From positions 3,176-13,901 of the forward strand of contig JACIWY010000044.1 of NCBI GenBank assembly GCA_014360745.1: a stretch of DNA of 10,726 bases. Reading direction: 5' to 3'. The notes below the pieces were generated by a model. The model was given only the letters and a program-made list of their open reading frames with translations, was not told where the DNA came from and searched no databases. Position numbers and translations under genes: made by a program. Source of the stretch: Chloroflexota bacterium (lineage in GTDB: Bacteria > Chloroflexota > Anaerolineae > UBA1429). Shown one piece after another: positions 1 through 7,368 of the stretch (position 1 is the first letter of the stretch; each line of letters starts with the position of its first letter).

Positions 1-1
1 T

Positions 2-706
2 GAGGCAGCGGAAGGCATCCGCCGTTTCGTAGCCGAAGGGGGATTGGTCATCGCCGATTTTTGCTGCGCGATGAAAAATGAGCGTGGCGAGGTCTACCTC
101 CATTCGCCGGGCAATCTGGTCGATGTGTTTGGGGCAGAGCAAATCGATGTCGAGTCAAGCCGAGATACCCATATTCAACCCAATATACCTGACGAAACGA
201 TCGCTTTCGGCGCCCTTTCCGGCCTGGAGGCCCAAGTTTTCAAAGAGATCCTCGAGCCTCAAGCAGGCGCACGGGTGGTGGCGCGCTTTAGTTCCGGTGA
301 GCCGGCCATAATCGTCAACCGCTACGGCAAAGGCATGGCTATTCTCGTGGGGACATTGCTCTTCCAACGCTATCTTTTGCAAGAGGAGCGATCATGGCTC
401 GATTTCATGGTCGGGGCCCTTCGTAACGTAGGGGTTTGGTCCCCTGTGCAGATCGCGACGGCGGATATGCAGGGAAGCAAACGGATTGAGGCTAACGCTT
501 TGGAGACCGAGAAGGGGCTACTGGCCGTTGTCATTAACCACCACGATGTCGCCCAGACGGTAGAGCTGTGTGTGGAGGGAGAATATCGACTGGCCCGAGA
601 GCTCATCACCGAGGCCGATATAGCGGTTACTTTGGCCAAGGGCGAGACACGCCTTGGCTTCCAGTTGGCGCCCCGCCAGGCTATTGCTTTACATTTGAAG
701 ACCTAG
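2..706 (+). CDS. GH42-type beta-galactosidase, C-terminal part (5' end outside window)
   Basis: The frame is open to the left edge, so this is the 3' end of a larger gene; 234 residues are visible. The first ~135 residues look like the trimerisation domain of GH42 beta-galactosidases, a glutamine-amidotransferase-like fold. Supporting features are the strand GGLVIADF, the stretch NLVDVFGAE, and NRYGKGMAILVGT near residues 106-118. From about residue 145 the chain is a short beta-sandwich (VWSPVQIATA onward, ending ALHLKT) typical of the GH42 C-terminal domain. The catalytic TIM barrel would lie upstream, so catalytic residues cannot be checked. GH42 enzymes remove terminal beta-galactosyl or related residues from oligosaccharides, usually in the cytoplasm. 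The stop lies 36 bases before the first permease gene on the same strand, suggesting one operon. A TTG at 44 could be called as a start, but the upstream codons continue the domain, so it is not the real start. Confidence 0.8.
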   Translation, partial: EAAEGIRRFVAEGGLVIADFCCAMKNERGEVYLHSPGNLVDVFGAEQIDVESSRDTHIQPNIPDETIAFGALSGLEAQVFKEILEPQAGARVVARFSSGEPAIIVNRYGKGMAILVGTLLFQRYLLQEERSWLDFMVGALRNVGVWSPVQIATADMQGSKRIEANALETEKGLLAVVINHHDVAQTVELCVEGEYRLARELITEADIAVTLAKGETRLGFQLAPRQAIALHLKT

Positions 707-730
707 ATCGAGCATTACTTTTTTAACTCG

Positions 731-735
731 AGGAG
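731..735 (+). promoter_or_regulatory. Ribosome binding site of first permease
   Basis: AGGAG lies 7 bases before the ATG at 743. It supports that start and translation from a message continuing from the beta-galactosidase gene. The rest of the 36-base gap holds a T-run without a convincing stem. Confidence 0.7.
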
Positions 736-742
736 CTTTCAT

Positions 743-1687
743 ATGGCAACGACAACCGCTACAGCAGCACCAACCTATCGCAAACGCTTTTGGGAGACGC
801 GTTCTTTTCAGAATGCGCTTACAGGCTGGCTTTTCGCCACGCCGATTTTGCTTTTCTTTGTCATTTGGGTTTTTGGGCCCATCCTAGCTTCGCTCACCAT
901 GCTGTTCTTCGATTGGAACGGTTTCGGCCCGCTCGCTATGGCGCGTTTTGTGGGTATCGGCAACATCCGCGAGTTGATGTCCGACGATCGCTTCATGGGC
1001 GCGTTCGTGAACACGTTCAAATACGCCGTGATAACGGTGGTGGCGCGCAACGTGTTTGGCTTACTCTTGGCCATGGCGTTGCACAACGTCACCCGCTTTG
1101 TCGGGTTTGTGCGCGCCATCTACTACATGCCGGTGATCCTGCCGGGCACAGCCATGAGCTTGCTTTGGGGCCTAATGTACCAGAATCGCTATGGCATTTT
1201 TAATCAGGTGCTTATCAAGGTTGGGCTCCCGCGGGTGGCCTGGCTCACCGACCCCAGGTGGGCCATGATCTCAATTGCGATCATGGTTATCTGGAAGGGC
1301 GTCGGTTGGAACATGGTGATCTATTTAGCCGGCTTGAAGGCGATCCCGGAAGTTTATTATGAGGCGGCGCGCATCGATGGCGCCAACGCCTGGCACCAGT
1401 TCGCGCGCATTACCATGCCCATGCTGCGGCCCACCCTGCTCTTTACGCTGGTGATGAGCGTTATCGGCAGCCTTCAAGTCTTTGGGCCGGTGTTCATCCT
1501 CACCCAAGGAGGACCGGCAAACAAAACCAATGTGGTAGTCTATAATATGTACTTGACCGCCTTTGAGAACATGCGCTTTAGCTACGCAACTTCTCAGGCA
1601 GTGGCGCTCTTTGTAGTGATTTTGATCATCACCCTTCTGCAGATGACGCTGCTCCGAGAAGGCGGTCTTACCTCATATTACGACTGA
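743..1687 (+). CDS. CUT1 sugar ABC transporter permease, MalF/UgpA-like
   Basis: This 314-residue inner-membrane protein is one half of the channel of a carbohydrate importer. Six hydrophobic segments are visible at about residues 27-56, 87-113, 120-146, 172-197, 231-254 and 281-304. The cytoplasmic loop between segments 4 and 5 carries the EAA signature that docks on the ATPase: EAARIDGANA at residues 207-216, with the conserved glycine at 213. Length and layout fit the MalF/UgpA/LacF branch without the large periplasmic insert of E. coli MalF. The ATG follows an AGGAG site. The second permease starts 28 bases after this stop, as expected for a heterodimeric pair. The substrate cannot be read from the permease; the flanking GH42 and agarase-like genes suggest beta-linked galacto-oligosaccharides, which is inference. 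No binding protein or ATPase is visible; the former is probably upstream and the latter may be a shared ATPase encoded elsewhere. Confidence 0.93.
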   Translation: MATTTATAAPTYRKRFWETRSFQNALTGWLFATPILLFFVIWVFGPILASLTMLFFDWNGFGPLAMARFVGIGNIRELMSDDRFMGAFVNTFKYAVITVVARNVFGLLLAMALHNVTRFVGFVRAIYYMPVILPGTAMSLLWGLMYQNRYGIFNQVLIKVGLPRVAWLTDPRWAMISIAIMVIWKGVGWNMVIYLAGLKAIPEVYYEAARIDGANAWHQFARITMPMLRPTLLFTLVMSVIGSLQVFGPVFILTQGGPANKTNVVVYNMYLTAFENMRFSYATSQAVALFVVILIITLLQMTLLREGGLTSYYD

Positions 1688-1715
1688 ATGCGATCACGTT
1701 AAAGGGGCTTGACAG

Positions 1716-2618
1716 ATGACAAATCGGGTAACCACTATGAGTCGGATGGCGATTCGAGATCGTGAGATCGCTGCGTTGGAGCGACGTAGGCTGCTGCGCC
1801 ATTACCTCGGGCAGGCTTTTTTGTGGACCTTCATCGGGTTGGGGCTGGCCTTTATGGTCATGCCCGGTGTCTGGATGCTCCTGGCTAGCTTCAAAACCCG
1901 CGCCGAGATCCAAGCCATCCCATTCAAGCTCTTCCCGGCCAAATTCCGCTGGGATAACTATGTCACCGCTATCGAGTGGATGGACTTTTGGGTTGCGCTC
2001 AAAAACAGCGTCTTGTATACCGGCTCGGTGACGGTCTTAAATATCCTTACCTGTACCTGGGGTGGTTATACCTTCTGTAAACTGCGTTGGCCCGGCCGTG
2101 ACTTCTTGTTGCTGGCGATCCTCTCTACGATGATGATCCCCGGTTTCTTGACCATCATCCCGCATTATGTGCTAACAAGTTGGATGGGTATGCTCAACTC
2201 TTATTGGGGCATGGTATTGCCTGGCTTTACCGGCGCGTTCGGCATCTTTCTCACGCGCCAGTTCATGCTCGGCATCCCCGACGAGTTGATCGACGCCTCC
2301 ACGGTAGATGGCTGCAACGCGCTCACGACCTTTTTCCGTATCGTCTTACCGCTGTGCAAGCCGATCGTCTCGGTATTGGGCATTTTTGTCTTTAACTGGT
2401 CTTGGGATAGCTTGATCTGGCCCTTGATGATCCTGACCGACAAGAAGAAATGGCCCCTTCCGGTAGCCATCGCCAATTTGCGCCTACGCGCCGGTGGCGA
2501 TTTGTATGAGCTACAAATGGCCGGCTCGACGTTGGCGGTCATCCCGGTGTTGATCATCTTTGTCTGGTTGCAGAAGAACATTGTGCAAGGCGTGGCGCTG
2601 AGCGGTTTGAAGGGCTGA
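1716..2618 (+). CDS. CUT1 sugar ABC transporter permease, MalG/UgpE-like
   Basis: This 300-residue protein is the second membrane subunit of the importer. Hydrophobic segments lie at about residues 33-58, 95-121, 130-154, 164-188, 206-231 and 268-288. The EAA loop is present in the looser form common in MalG-type subunits: DASTVDGCNALTTF from residue 193, with the conserved glycine at 199. The C-terminus (QGVALSGLKG) is the typical MalG-family ending. The ATG at 1716 follows AGGGG at 1703-1707 with 8 bases of spacing. In-frame ATGs at 1737 and 1746 are possible but have no better site. The charged N-terminus before the first membrane segment (REIAALERRRLLRHY) fits a cytoplasmic tail. It pairs with the upstream permease and is the last gene before the hairpin at 2656-2698. 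Confidence 0.93.
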   Translation: MTNRVTTMSRMAIRDREIAALERRRLLRHYLGQAFLWTFIGLGLAFMVMPGVWMLLASFKTRAEIQAIPFKLFPAKFRWDNYVTAIEWMDFWVALKNSVLYTGSVTVLNILTCTWGGYTFCKLRWPGRDFLLLAILSTMMIPGFLTIIPHYVLTSWMGMLNSYWGMVLPGFTGAFGIFLTRQFMLGIPDELIDASTVDGCNALTTFFRIVLPLCKPIVSVLGIFVFNWSWDSLIWPLMILTDKKKWPLPVAIANLRLRAGGDLYELQMAGSTLAVIPVLIIFVWLQKNIVQGVALSGLKG

Positions 2619-2655
2619 GCGACGTTGGGCGCCGAGAGCTTGCGGATTCGTCAGT

Positions 2656-2698
2656 GCTGGTGCCATGGGCACGAGCTATGATCGGCACCAGCCTTTTT
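2656..2698 (+). terminator. Intrinsic terminator or attenuator between importer and glycosidase genes
   Basis: A perfect 9-base stem, GCTGGTGCC (2656-2664) with GGCACCAGC (2684-2692), encloses a 19-base loop and is followed by C and five T's (2694-2698). This is the form of a rho-independent terminator, though the loop is longer than usual. It starts 38 bases after the second permease stop and ends 47 bases before the next start. Partial read-through would lower expression of the glycosidase genes relative to the importer. The rest of the gap (2619-2744) shows no convincing promoter. Confidence 0.75.
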
Positions 2699-2744
2699 AT
2701 GCGCGGAGCAATTCTCGACGACGCAATTCCACGAAAGGGAAGAC

Positions 2745-4061
2745 ATGGCTCGACTCTTTGACATGGTGGGCAGCGACTATTGGTTCCAGGGCGAACGTTT
2801 TCAAACCCGACGTGGCTTCTTTCGCGCTCAAGCGATCAATAAGCGCTGGTGGATCGTTGACCCCGACAACCAGCCTTTCATCTCGCTAGGCATTTGCGGC
2901 ATACGCATGGAGGGCAGCCCCGATCCAGAAGGACGCATGGCCTATCGGGAGGCGACACGTCGCCGCTATGGCGACGCGAAAACTTGGGCAAAGGCGCAGG
3001 CCAAGCGCATGCGGCGCTGGGGCTTTAACACGGTCGGGAGCTGGTCGGACCCCGAGATGTTCTCACAAGGTCTAGCCTACACGGTGATGCTTTATATGTG
3101 TGGCATGGGTGAGGGCCGCGCCGCTGCTAGTCAGCTCTGGCTACATGGCGACTTTCCCGATGTCTTTGCTGAGGCGTTCTGCCTCGGCGCGCAAAAAGCT
3201 GCCGCAGAGCTTTGCGCGCCGCGCAGGGATGATCCTTGGCTGCTGGGCTATTTTCTCGACAACGAACTGGATTGGAACGGCTGGCGACGTGGTACGGCCT
3301 TGCTGGATTACTTTCTCTCTCAGGGCAACACCGCGGGCAAGCGGGCGGCCGTGGATTTGCTCCGCAGGCGCTATGCCGACGATGTGAAGGCATTAAATCG
3401 CTCGTGGGACGTGAATCTCACCCGGTTCAATGAATTGCTCGACAGCGAGGGGCTGGAACCCGGCCCTCAAGCTGACCGGATGGCTCTGCAGGCCGATCGC
3501 GACGACTTTCTTCGGTTGGCCGCTAATACCTATTTTCGGGTCTGTAAGGAAGCGGTGCAGGCTGCCGATCCTAATCATATGACCTTGGGCGTGCGCTTTG
3601 CGGGTCATGCCGACCCGATCGTAGTGGAAGAATGCGGTAAATACAACGAGATCATCTCTTTTAATAACTATAGCTATGAACCGCCTGCCGAACGGCTGGA
3701 AGAGATATTCAAGGCCACCCTACGCCCGATCATGATCACCGAGTGGTCGTTCAAAGCGATGGATAGCGGTTTGCCGAACACCAAAGGTGCGGCCATTCCT
3801 GTTTATACGCAAGAAGACCGTGCCGATGGCTATGAACGTTATGTGACCCAGGCGCTTGGTTTGCCCTATGTGGTGGGCCTGCATTGGTTCTTATACGCCG
3901 ATCAGCCGCCGGCAGGGCGGCAGCTCGACGGCGAAAACAGCAACTATGGCGTGGTGGACGAGTTCGACGAGCCCTATTTCACCTTGGTGGAACGTATGCG
4001 TCAGGTCAACGGTCGCGCTAGCGACATTGCCAGGGCTGCACCACCTCTTCCAGGCTTGTGA
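2745..4061 (+). CDS. Agarase-like clan GH-A glycoside hydrolase, paralog 1
   Basis: This 438-residue protein is a retaining-type TIM-barrel glycosidase. It opens with the strand WWIVDPDNQPFISLGIC (about 35-51), a hallmark of GH50-like beta-agarases. It continues with RRWGFNTVGSW, then LLGYFLDNELDW with the predicted acid/base E174 after N173, then NNYSY, and RPIMITEWSF with the predicted nucleophile E333. It ends with the HWF, DGENSNYGVV and LVERM blocks that also recall agarases. No signal peptide is visible, so a cytoplasmic role on imported oligosaccharides is likely. The ATG at 2745 follows AAAGGGA; its N-terminus is about 14 residues shorter than those of paralogs 2 and 3. The C-terminus ends in a tail (AAPPLPGL) unlike the shorter ends of the paralogs, at the join with the truncated gene that follows. 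Exact GH family and substrate are unproven; a beta-galactan or agaro-oligosaccharide is a guess from similarity and the GH42 neighbour. Confidence 0.82.
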   Translation: MARLFDMVGSDYWFQGERFQTRRGFFRAQAINKRWWIVDPDNQPFISLGICGIRMEGSPDPEGRMAYREATRRRYGDAKTWAKAQAKRMRRWGFNTVGSWSDPEMFSQGLAYTVMLYMCGMGEGRAAASQLWLHGDFPDVFAEAFCLGAQKAAAELCAPRRDDPWLLGYFLDNELDWNGWRRGTALLDYFLSQGNTAGKRAAVDLLRRRYADDVKALNRSWDVNLTRFNELLDSEGLEPGPQADRMALQADRDDFLRLAANTYFRVCKEAVQAADPNHMTLGVRFAGHADPIVVEECGKYNEIISFNNYSYEPPAERLEEIFKATLRPIMITEWSFKAMDSGLPNTKGAAIPVYTQEDRADGYERYVTQALGLPYVVGLHWFLYADQPPAGRQLDGENSNYGVVDEFDEPYFTLVERMRQVNGRASDIARAAPPLPGL

Positions 4062-4558
4062 GAACGCTGTGGTGGAAAGGGAGTAAAGTCTTCGCCGGGC
4101 CGTTGAACCCTAAACAGGCCTGCGAGCTCGTTTTTGCCGGCGCTCGCGGCCTCAAAGTGGGTGACCCCGCTCTCATCGTGGGCACCAACTCGGTCGCGGG
4201 TGCCGACAAGGCTTACTATCTCTACGGTCGGCTGCATGTCGAGTACAACGGCCTCCTCGACTATTGCGGCGTGGACTGTTATTACGGCACTGGGTCCCCC
4301 GGTGGGCCGGAGGATCTGAGCGAGCGGATCGCCGAGTTGTACGCTTTGACCGGCAAGAAGGTGTTGGTCAACGAATGTGGCTACTCCTCTGCCAGCGGCC
4401 TCCTAACGCCGGAGGAGCGGGAAGACCAGCCCAAGTGCTGGCAATGCGGCGCCCCCGACTGCCCGGCCGAGACGGCCTGGGGTCTGGTCGGCATGGATCA
4501 AACACCCAAGGCGGCCTACTATGCCTTTAGAGAGGGCATAAAAAAGTTGCTGAGATAA
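4058..4558 (+). pseudogene. 5'-truncated clan GH-A glycosidase remnant
   Basis: This 166-residue frame matches only the C-terminal half of a GH-A type glycosidase. Visible elements are a helix plus DPALIVGTN (barrel strand), LLDYCGVDCYYG (strand with paired tyrosines), KVLVNECGYSS with a likely nucleophile glutamate at residue 106, and the ending AWGLVGMDQTPKAAYYAF. The N-terminal barrel half with the acid/base glutamate is absent. It is not a copy of the three flanking agarase-like genes; the motifs differ. The only start is GTG at 4058, overlapping the TGA of paralog 1 as GTGA; the frame is closed by TAG at 4019 and has no ATG before residue 147. There is no clear ribosome binding site. A deletion that removed the 5' half and joined the rest to the end of paralog 1 explains all this. 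A short coupled product may still be made but should not be catalytic. The cysteine cluster CWQCGAPDC near residues 129-137 is notable. Confidence 0.65.
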
Positions 4559-4585
4559 AGCGAATATGGGTAACCCCTGATCGAG

Positions 4586-4592
4586 AAAGGAG
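4586..4592 (+). promoter_or_regulatory. Ribosome binding site deciding the start of paralog 2
   Basis: AAAGGAG ends directly before an ATG at 4593, too close for use, and 6 bases before the ATG at 4599. The second ATG is therefore the likely start. Confidence 0.7.
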
Positions 4593-4598
4593 ATGACA

Positions 4599-5951
4599 AT
4601 GAACAGCAGACGGGAGCAGTTGCAGTACTTGCTCTGGCGTGGCCGTGGTAGCGATCTCTGGTTCCATCGGCGCAACCAGGATTTTGAGACCAAGCTGGGT
4701 TTCTTTCGCGTGCAGGTGGTCAACAAGCGCTGGTGGATCATCGATCCCGATAATCAGCCTTTCGTCTCATTGGGTATTTGCCACATTGCTTACAAGGGCG
4801 AGCGCCCGATCACTATTTCGGCCGACACGGATCCTACTGGCTATTCTCCCTATATCGAAGCCTGCGACCGACGCTACGGCGGCGATCCAGAGGTATGGGC
4901 AGCTTTCCAGGCCAAACGATTGCGCCGTTGGGGTTTTAACACTGTGGGAAGCTGGTCCTCTGTAGAAATGTTCAGGCAGGGTTTGGTTTATACGGTGATG
5001 TTGGGCATGGCGCGCACGGTGCAGCCCAATTATTGGTTGGAGGGGAGTTTCCCCGATGTCTGGTCTGAGACATTCTCGAGCGGAATCGACCAGGTAGCGG
5101 CCCAGCAATGTGCCCCGCGTAAAGATGACCCGCTGCTTTTGGGATATTTCCTCGACAATGAGTTCGACTGGTATGGTCATCGCCAAGGTAAATCGATGCT
5201 AGCTCGCTTTATGTCGCTCGATGCCCAAGCTCCCGGAAAGAGAGCGCTGGTGGAGCTGCTTCGCGAGCGCCATGGAGGGCAAATCGGCCATTTGAACAAT
5301 GCCTGGGATCTCGACTTGCAGAACTTTGAGCAGGTCCAAGGGCTGGAAGCTCTTTGTCCTGGGCCGAGAGCCGATGCCGGGGCAGTGGCAGCCGATGAAG
5401 AAGCCTTCGTGGGGCTGGTGGCCGAGCGCTATTTTGCCGAATGCGAACGGGCAATCCGAACGGTCGATCCAAACCACATGATCCTGGGCGTGCGCTTTGC
5501 GGGAGTGACGGCGCCAATAAGCGTGATCGAGGCCTGCGGCCGGCACTGCGAGATCATCTCGGTGAATAACTATAGCTACGATGCACCGGTCGAGGCACTG
5601 CAAACCGTATTCGATGCTACCTGGCGGCCGATCATGATCACCGAGTGGTCGTTCAAAGCGATGGACAGTGGCTTGCCGAACACCAAAGGCGCAGCTATTC
5701 CCGTCTACACGCAAGAAGACCGTGCCGAGGGCTATGAGCGCTATGCGACCCAAGCCTTGAGCGTACCATGTGTGGTGGGCCTACATTGGTTTCAATATAC
5801 CGATCAGCCTCTACTGGGACGGGCTCTGGATGGAGAGAACAGCAACTATGGTGTGGTAGATGTACGTGACGAACCCTATTCCACCTTGGTGGAACGCATG
5901 CGCGTGGTGAACGCCCGCGCTATAGAGATCGCCAAGGCCGTACACCTCTGA
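4599..5951 (+). CDS. Agarase-like clan GH-A glycoside hydrolase, paralog 2 (diverged active-site flank)
   Basis: This 450-residue paralog of the genes at 2745 and 5990 is closest by eye to the latter. The N-terminal block RRNQDFETK and the strand WWIIDPDNQPFVSLGIC are shared. The predicted acid/base is E188 in YFLDNEFDW and the nucleophile E349 in RPIMITEWSF. Two stretches that agree between the other paralogs are changed here. HGD becomes EGS at 148-150, and NGWRRGT after the acid/base becomes YGHRQGK at 192-198. Both catalytic glutamates are kept, so altered substrate subsites are more likely than loss of activity. There is no signal peptide, pointing to the cytoplasm. The gene follows the GH-A remnant by 40 bases and precedes paralog 3 by 38, all on one strand, so co-transcription is likely. 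An in-frame ATG at 4593 sits on the ribosome site and is less likely as start. The exact GH family is not established. Confidence 0.82.
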   Translation: MNSRREQLQYLLWRGRGSDLWFHRRNQDFETKLGFFRVQVVNKRWWIIDPDNQPFVSLGICHIAYKGERPITISADTDPTGYSPYIEACDRRYGGDPEVWAAFQAKRLRRWGFNTVGSWSSVEMFRQGLVYTVMLGMARTVQPNYWLEGSFPDVWSETFSSGIDQVAAQQCAPRKDDPLLLGYFLDNEFDWYGHRQGKSMLARFMSLDAQAPGKRALVELLRERHGGQIGHLNNAWDLDLQNFEQVQGLEALCPGPRADAGAVAADEEAFVGLVAERYFAECERAIRTVDPNHMILGVRFAGVTAPISVIEACGRHCEIISVNNYSYDAPVEALQTVFDATWRPIMITEWSFKAMDSGLPNTKGAAIPVYTQEDRAEGYERYATQALSVPCVVGLHWFQYTDQPLLGRALDGENSNYGVVDVRDEPYSTLVERMRVVNARAIEIAKAVHL

Positions 5952-5976
5952 AACTCACATTGTGCCGAATAAATAC

Positions 5977-5984
5977 AAGGGGGG
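5977..5984 (+). promoter_or_regulatory. Ribosome binding site deciding the start of paralog 3
   Basis: AAGGGGGG lies 5 bases before the ATG at 5990. A TTG at 5960 is in frame but lies upstream of this site and has none of its own, so 5990 is preferred. Confidence 0.75.
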
Positions 5985-5989
5985 TTGAC

Positions 5990-7333
5990 ATGTCAGAGAG
6001 AGCGGAGACACTACGGCGTTATCTTGATGGCGGCCGTGGTTATGATCGCTGGTTCTATCGTCGGAATCAAGATTTTGAGACCAAGCGTGGTTTTTTCCGT
6101 GTCCAGGTGGTGAACAAGCGCGCTTGGATCATCGATCCCGACAATCAGCCTTTTATCTCCTTGGGCATCTGCCACATTGCCTACAAAGGCGATCGTCGTG
6201 TCTCGGCACGCGCCGATGAGGATGCCAGTGGTTATTCGCCTTACGCTGAAGCCTGTGATCGGCGTTACGGCGGCGATCCGGAAGCCTGGGCGGCTTTCCA
6301 GGCCAAACGGTTGCGCCGTTGGGGTTTTAACACTATAGGGAGTTGGGCTTCCAAAGAGATGTTCCATCAGGGCCTGGCCTACACAGTGTTCCTAGGAATT
6401 TCCAGGCGCGTGCAAGCCGATGTCTGGTTGCACGGTGATTTCCCGGACGTCTTTTCGGAGGTTTTTCGACAAGCTGCTGAAGAAGCTGCCACACAAGAGT
6501 GCGCTCCGCGCAAGGATGATCCCTTGCTGCTGGGCTATTTCACAGATAACGAGCTAGACTGGAACGGTTGGCGACGAGGCACATCGCTATTTGATTATTT
6601 CCTTGCCAAACCGGCAGACACGACAGGTAAAGGCGTATTGGTGTCTCAGCTCAAAGAGCGCTATGGGGATGTGGAGGTGTTCAACGCTGCTTGGGATGTC
6701 TCGCTCTCCAGTTTGGATGACTTGTTGACGAGGACCGCGCTACAGCCTGGCCCGAATGCAGATCCCCAAGCCGTGGCGGCGGACAAGGAGGCTTATCTCC
6801 GGCTGGCGGCTGCCACCTATTTTGAGACGTGCGAGCGAGCGATTCGAAGCGCCGATCCAAATCATATGATCTTGGGTGTGCGCTTCGCAGGCACCGCCGA
6901 TCAAGTGGTGGTAGAAGAGTGCGGCAAGCACGTCGATATTATCTCGTACAATAACTATAGCTATGATCCTCCTATCGAACGCCTGCGTTCGATTTGGGAA
7001 ACCACCTGGCGACCGATCATGATCACCGAATGGTCGTTTAAGGCGATGGACAGCGGCCTACCCAACACCAAGGGCGCGGCTATCCCCGTATATACCCAGG
7101 AGGATCGCGCCGACGGCTATGAGCGCTACGTGACCCAGGCACTGAGTCAGCCTTTTATAGTAGGTCTCCATTGGTTCCAGTACACCGACCAACCGCCACA
7201 AGGACGTGGGCATGATGGCGAGAACAGCAACTATGGTGTAGTGGGCCTGGATGATGAGCCACATTTTACGCTCGTGGAGCGTATGCGCGTGGTGAACGGC
7301 CGTGCCATGGAGATTGCCAAAGCTGCGCACTAG
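5990..7333 (+). CDS. Agarase-like clan GH-A glycoside hydrolase, paralog 3
   Basis: This 447-residue protein is the third copy of the tandem family. The order of blocks is RRNQDFETK, then AWIIDPDNQPFISLGIC, where AW replaces the WW of the other two copies. RRWGFNTIGSW follows, then HGD at 148-150. LLGYFTDNELDWNGWRRGT carries the predicted acid/base E188, NNYSY follows, and MITEWSF carries the predicted nucleophile E347. The HWF and DGENSNYGVV blocks complete the barrel end. The acid/base flank matches paralog 1, while the long N-terminus and the YSPY insert near residue 80 match paralog 2. There is no signal peptide or membrane segment, so it should act on imported oligosaccharides. The ATG at 5990 is chosen from its ribosome binding site. 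The broken dehydrogenase gene follows 35 bases after the stop. Function as an exo- or endo-acting beta-galactosidase or agarase-type enzyme is inferred from motif style only. Confidence 0.82.
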   Translation: MSERAETLRRYLDGGRGYDRWFYRRNQDFETKRGFFRVQVVNKRAWIIDPDNQPFISLGICHIAYKGDRRVSARADEDASGYSPYAEACDRRYGGDPEAWAAFQAKRLRRWGFNTIGSWASKEMFHQGLAYTVFLGISRRVQADVWLHGDFPDVFSEVFRQAAEEAATQECAPRKDDPLLLGYFTDNELDWNGWRRGTSLFDYFLAKPADTTGKGVLVSQLKERYGDVEVFNAAWDVSLSSLDDLLTRTALQPGPNADPQAVAADKEAYLRLAAATYFETCERAIRSADPNHMILGVRFAGTADQVVVEECGKHVDIISYNNYSYDPPIERLRSIWETTWRPIMITEWSFKAMDSGLPNTKGAAIPVYTQEDRADGYERYVTQALSQPFIVGLHWFQYTDQPPQGRGHDGENSNYGVVGLDDEPHFTLVERMRVVNGRAMEIAKAAH

Positions 7334-7368
7334 CATATGCGGTGGTCAACAAGCTTAAGGGCGAAAGA

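Noticed and set aside
709..730. Possible hairpin CGAG with CTCG around a T-run before the first permease
   Set aside because: Only four pairs with the T-run inside the loop, so it cannot act as an intrinsic terminator.
1709..1714. TTGACA just before the second permease, and the same hexamer at 5985-5990 before paralog 3, as -35 boxes
   Set aside because: No -10-like hexamer lies at 16-18 bases downstream in either case, and both sit between the ribosome site and the start codon.
2677..2682. TATGAT as a -10 element for paralog 1
   Set aside because: It lies in the loop of the terminator hairpin, lacks an extended TG and has no acceptable -35 at the right distance.
5199..5753. A long open frame on the - strand opposite paralog 2 (184 codons)
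   Set aside because: It lies wholly antisense to a gene with clear catalytic motifs, has no recognisable domain and no ribosome site I can support.
7341..7354. 14-base match GGTGGTCAACAAGC to 4715-4728 in paralog 2, as a trace of a fourth copy or recombination site
   Set aside because: One match of this length is plausible by chance in a window of this size, and similarity does not extend on either side.
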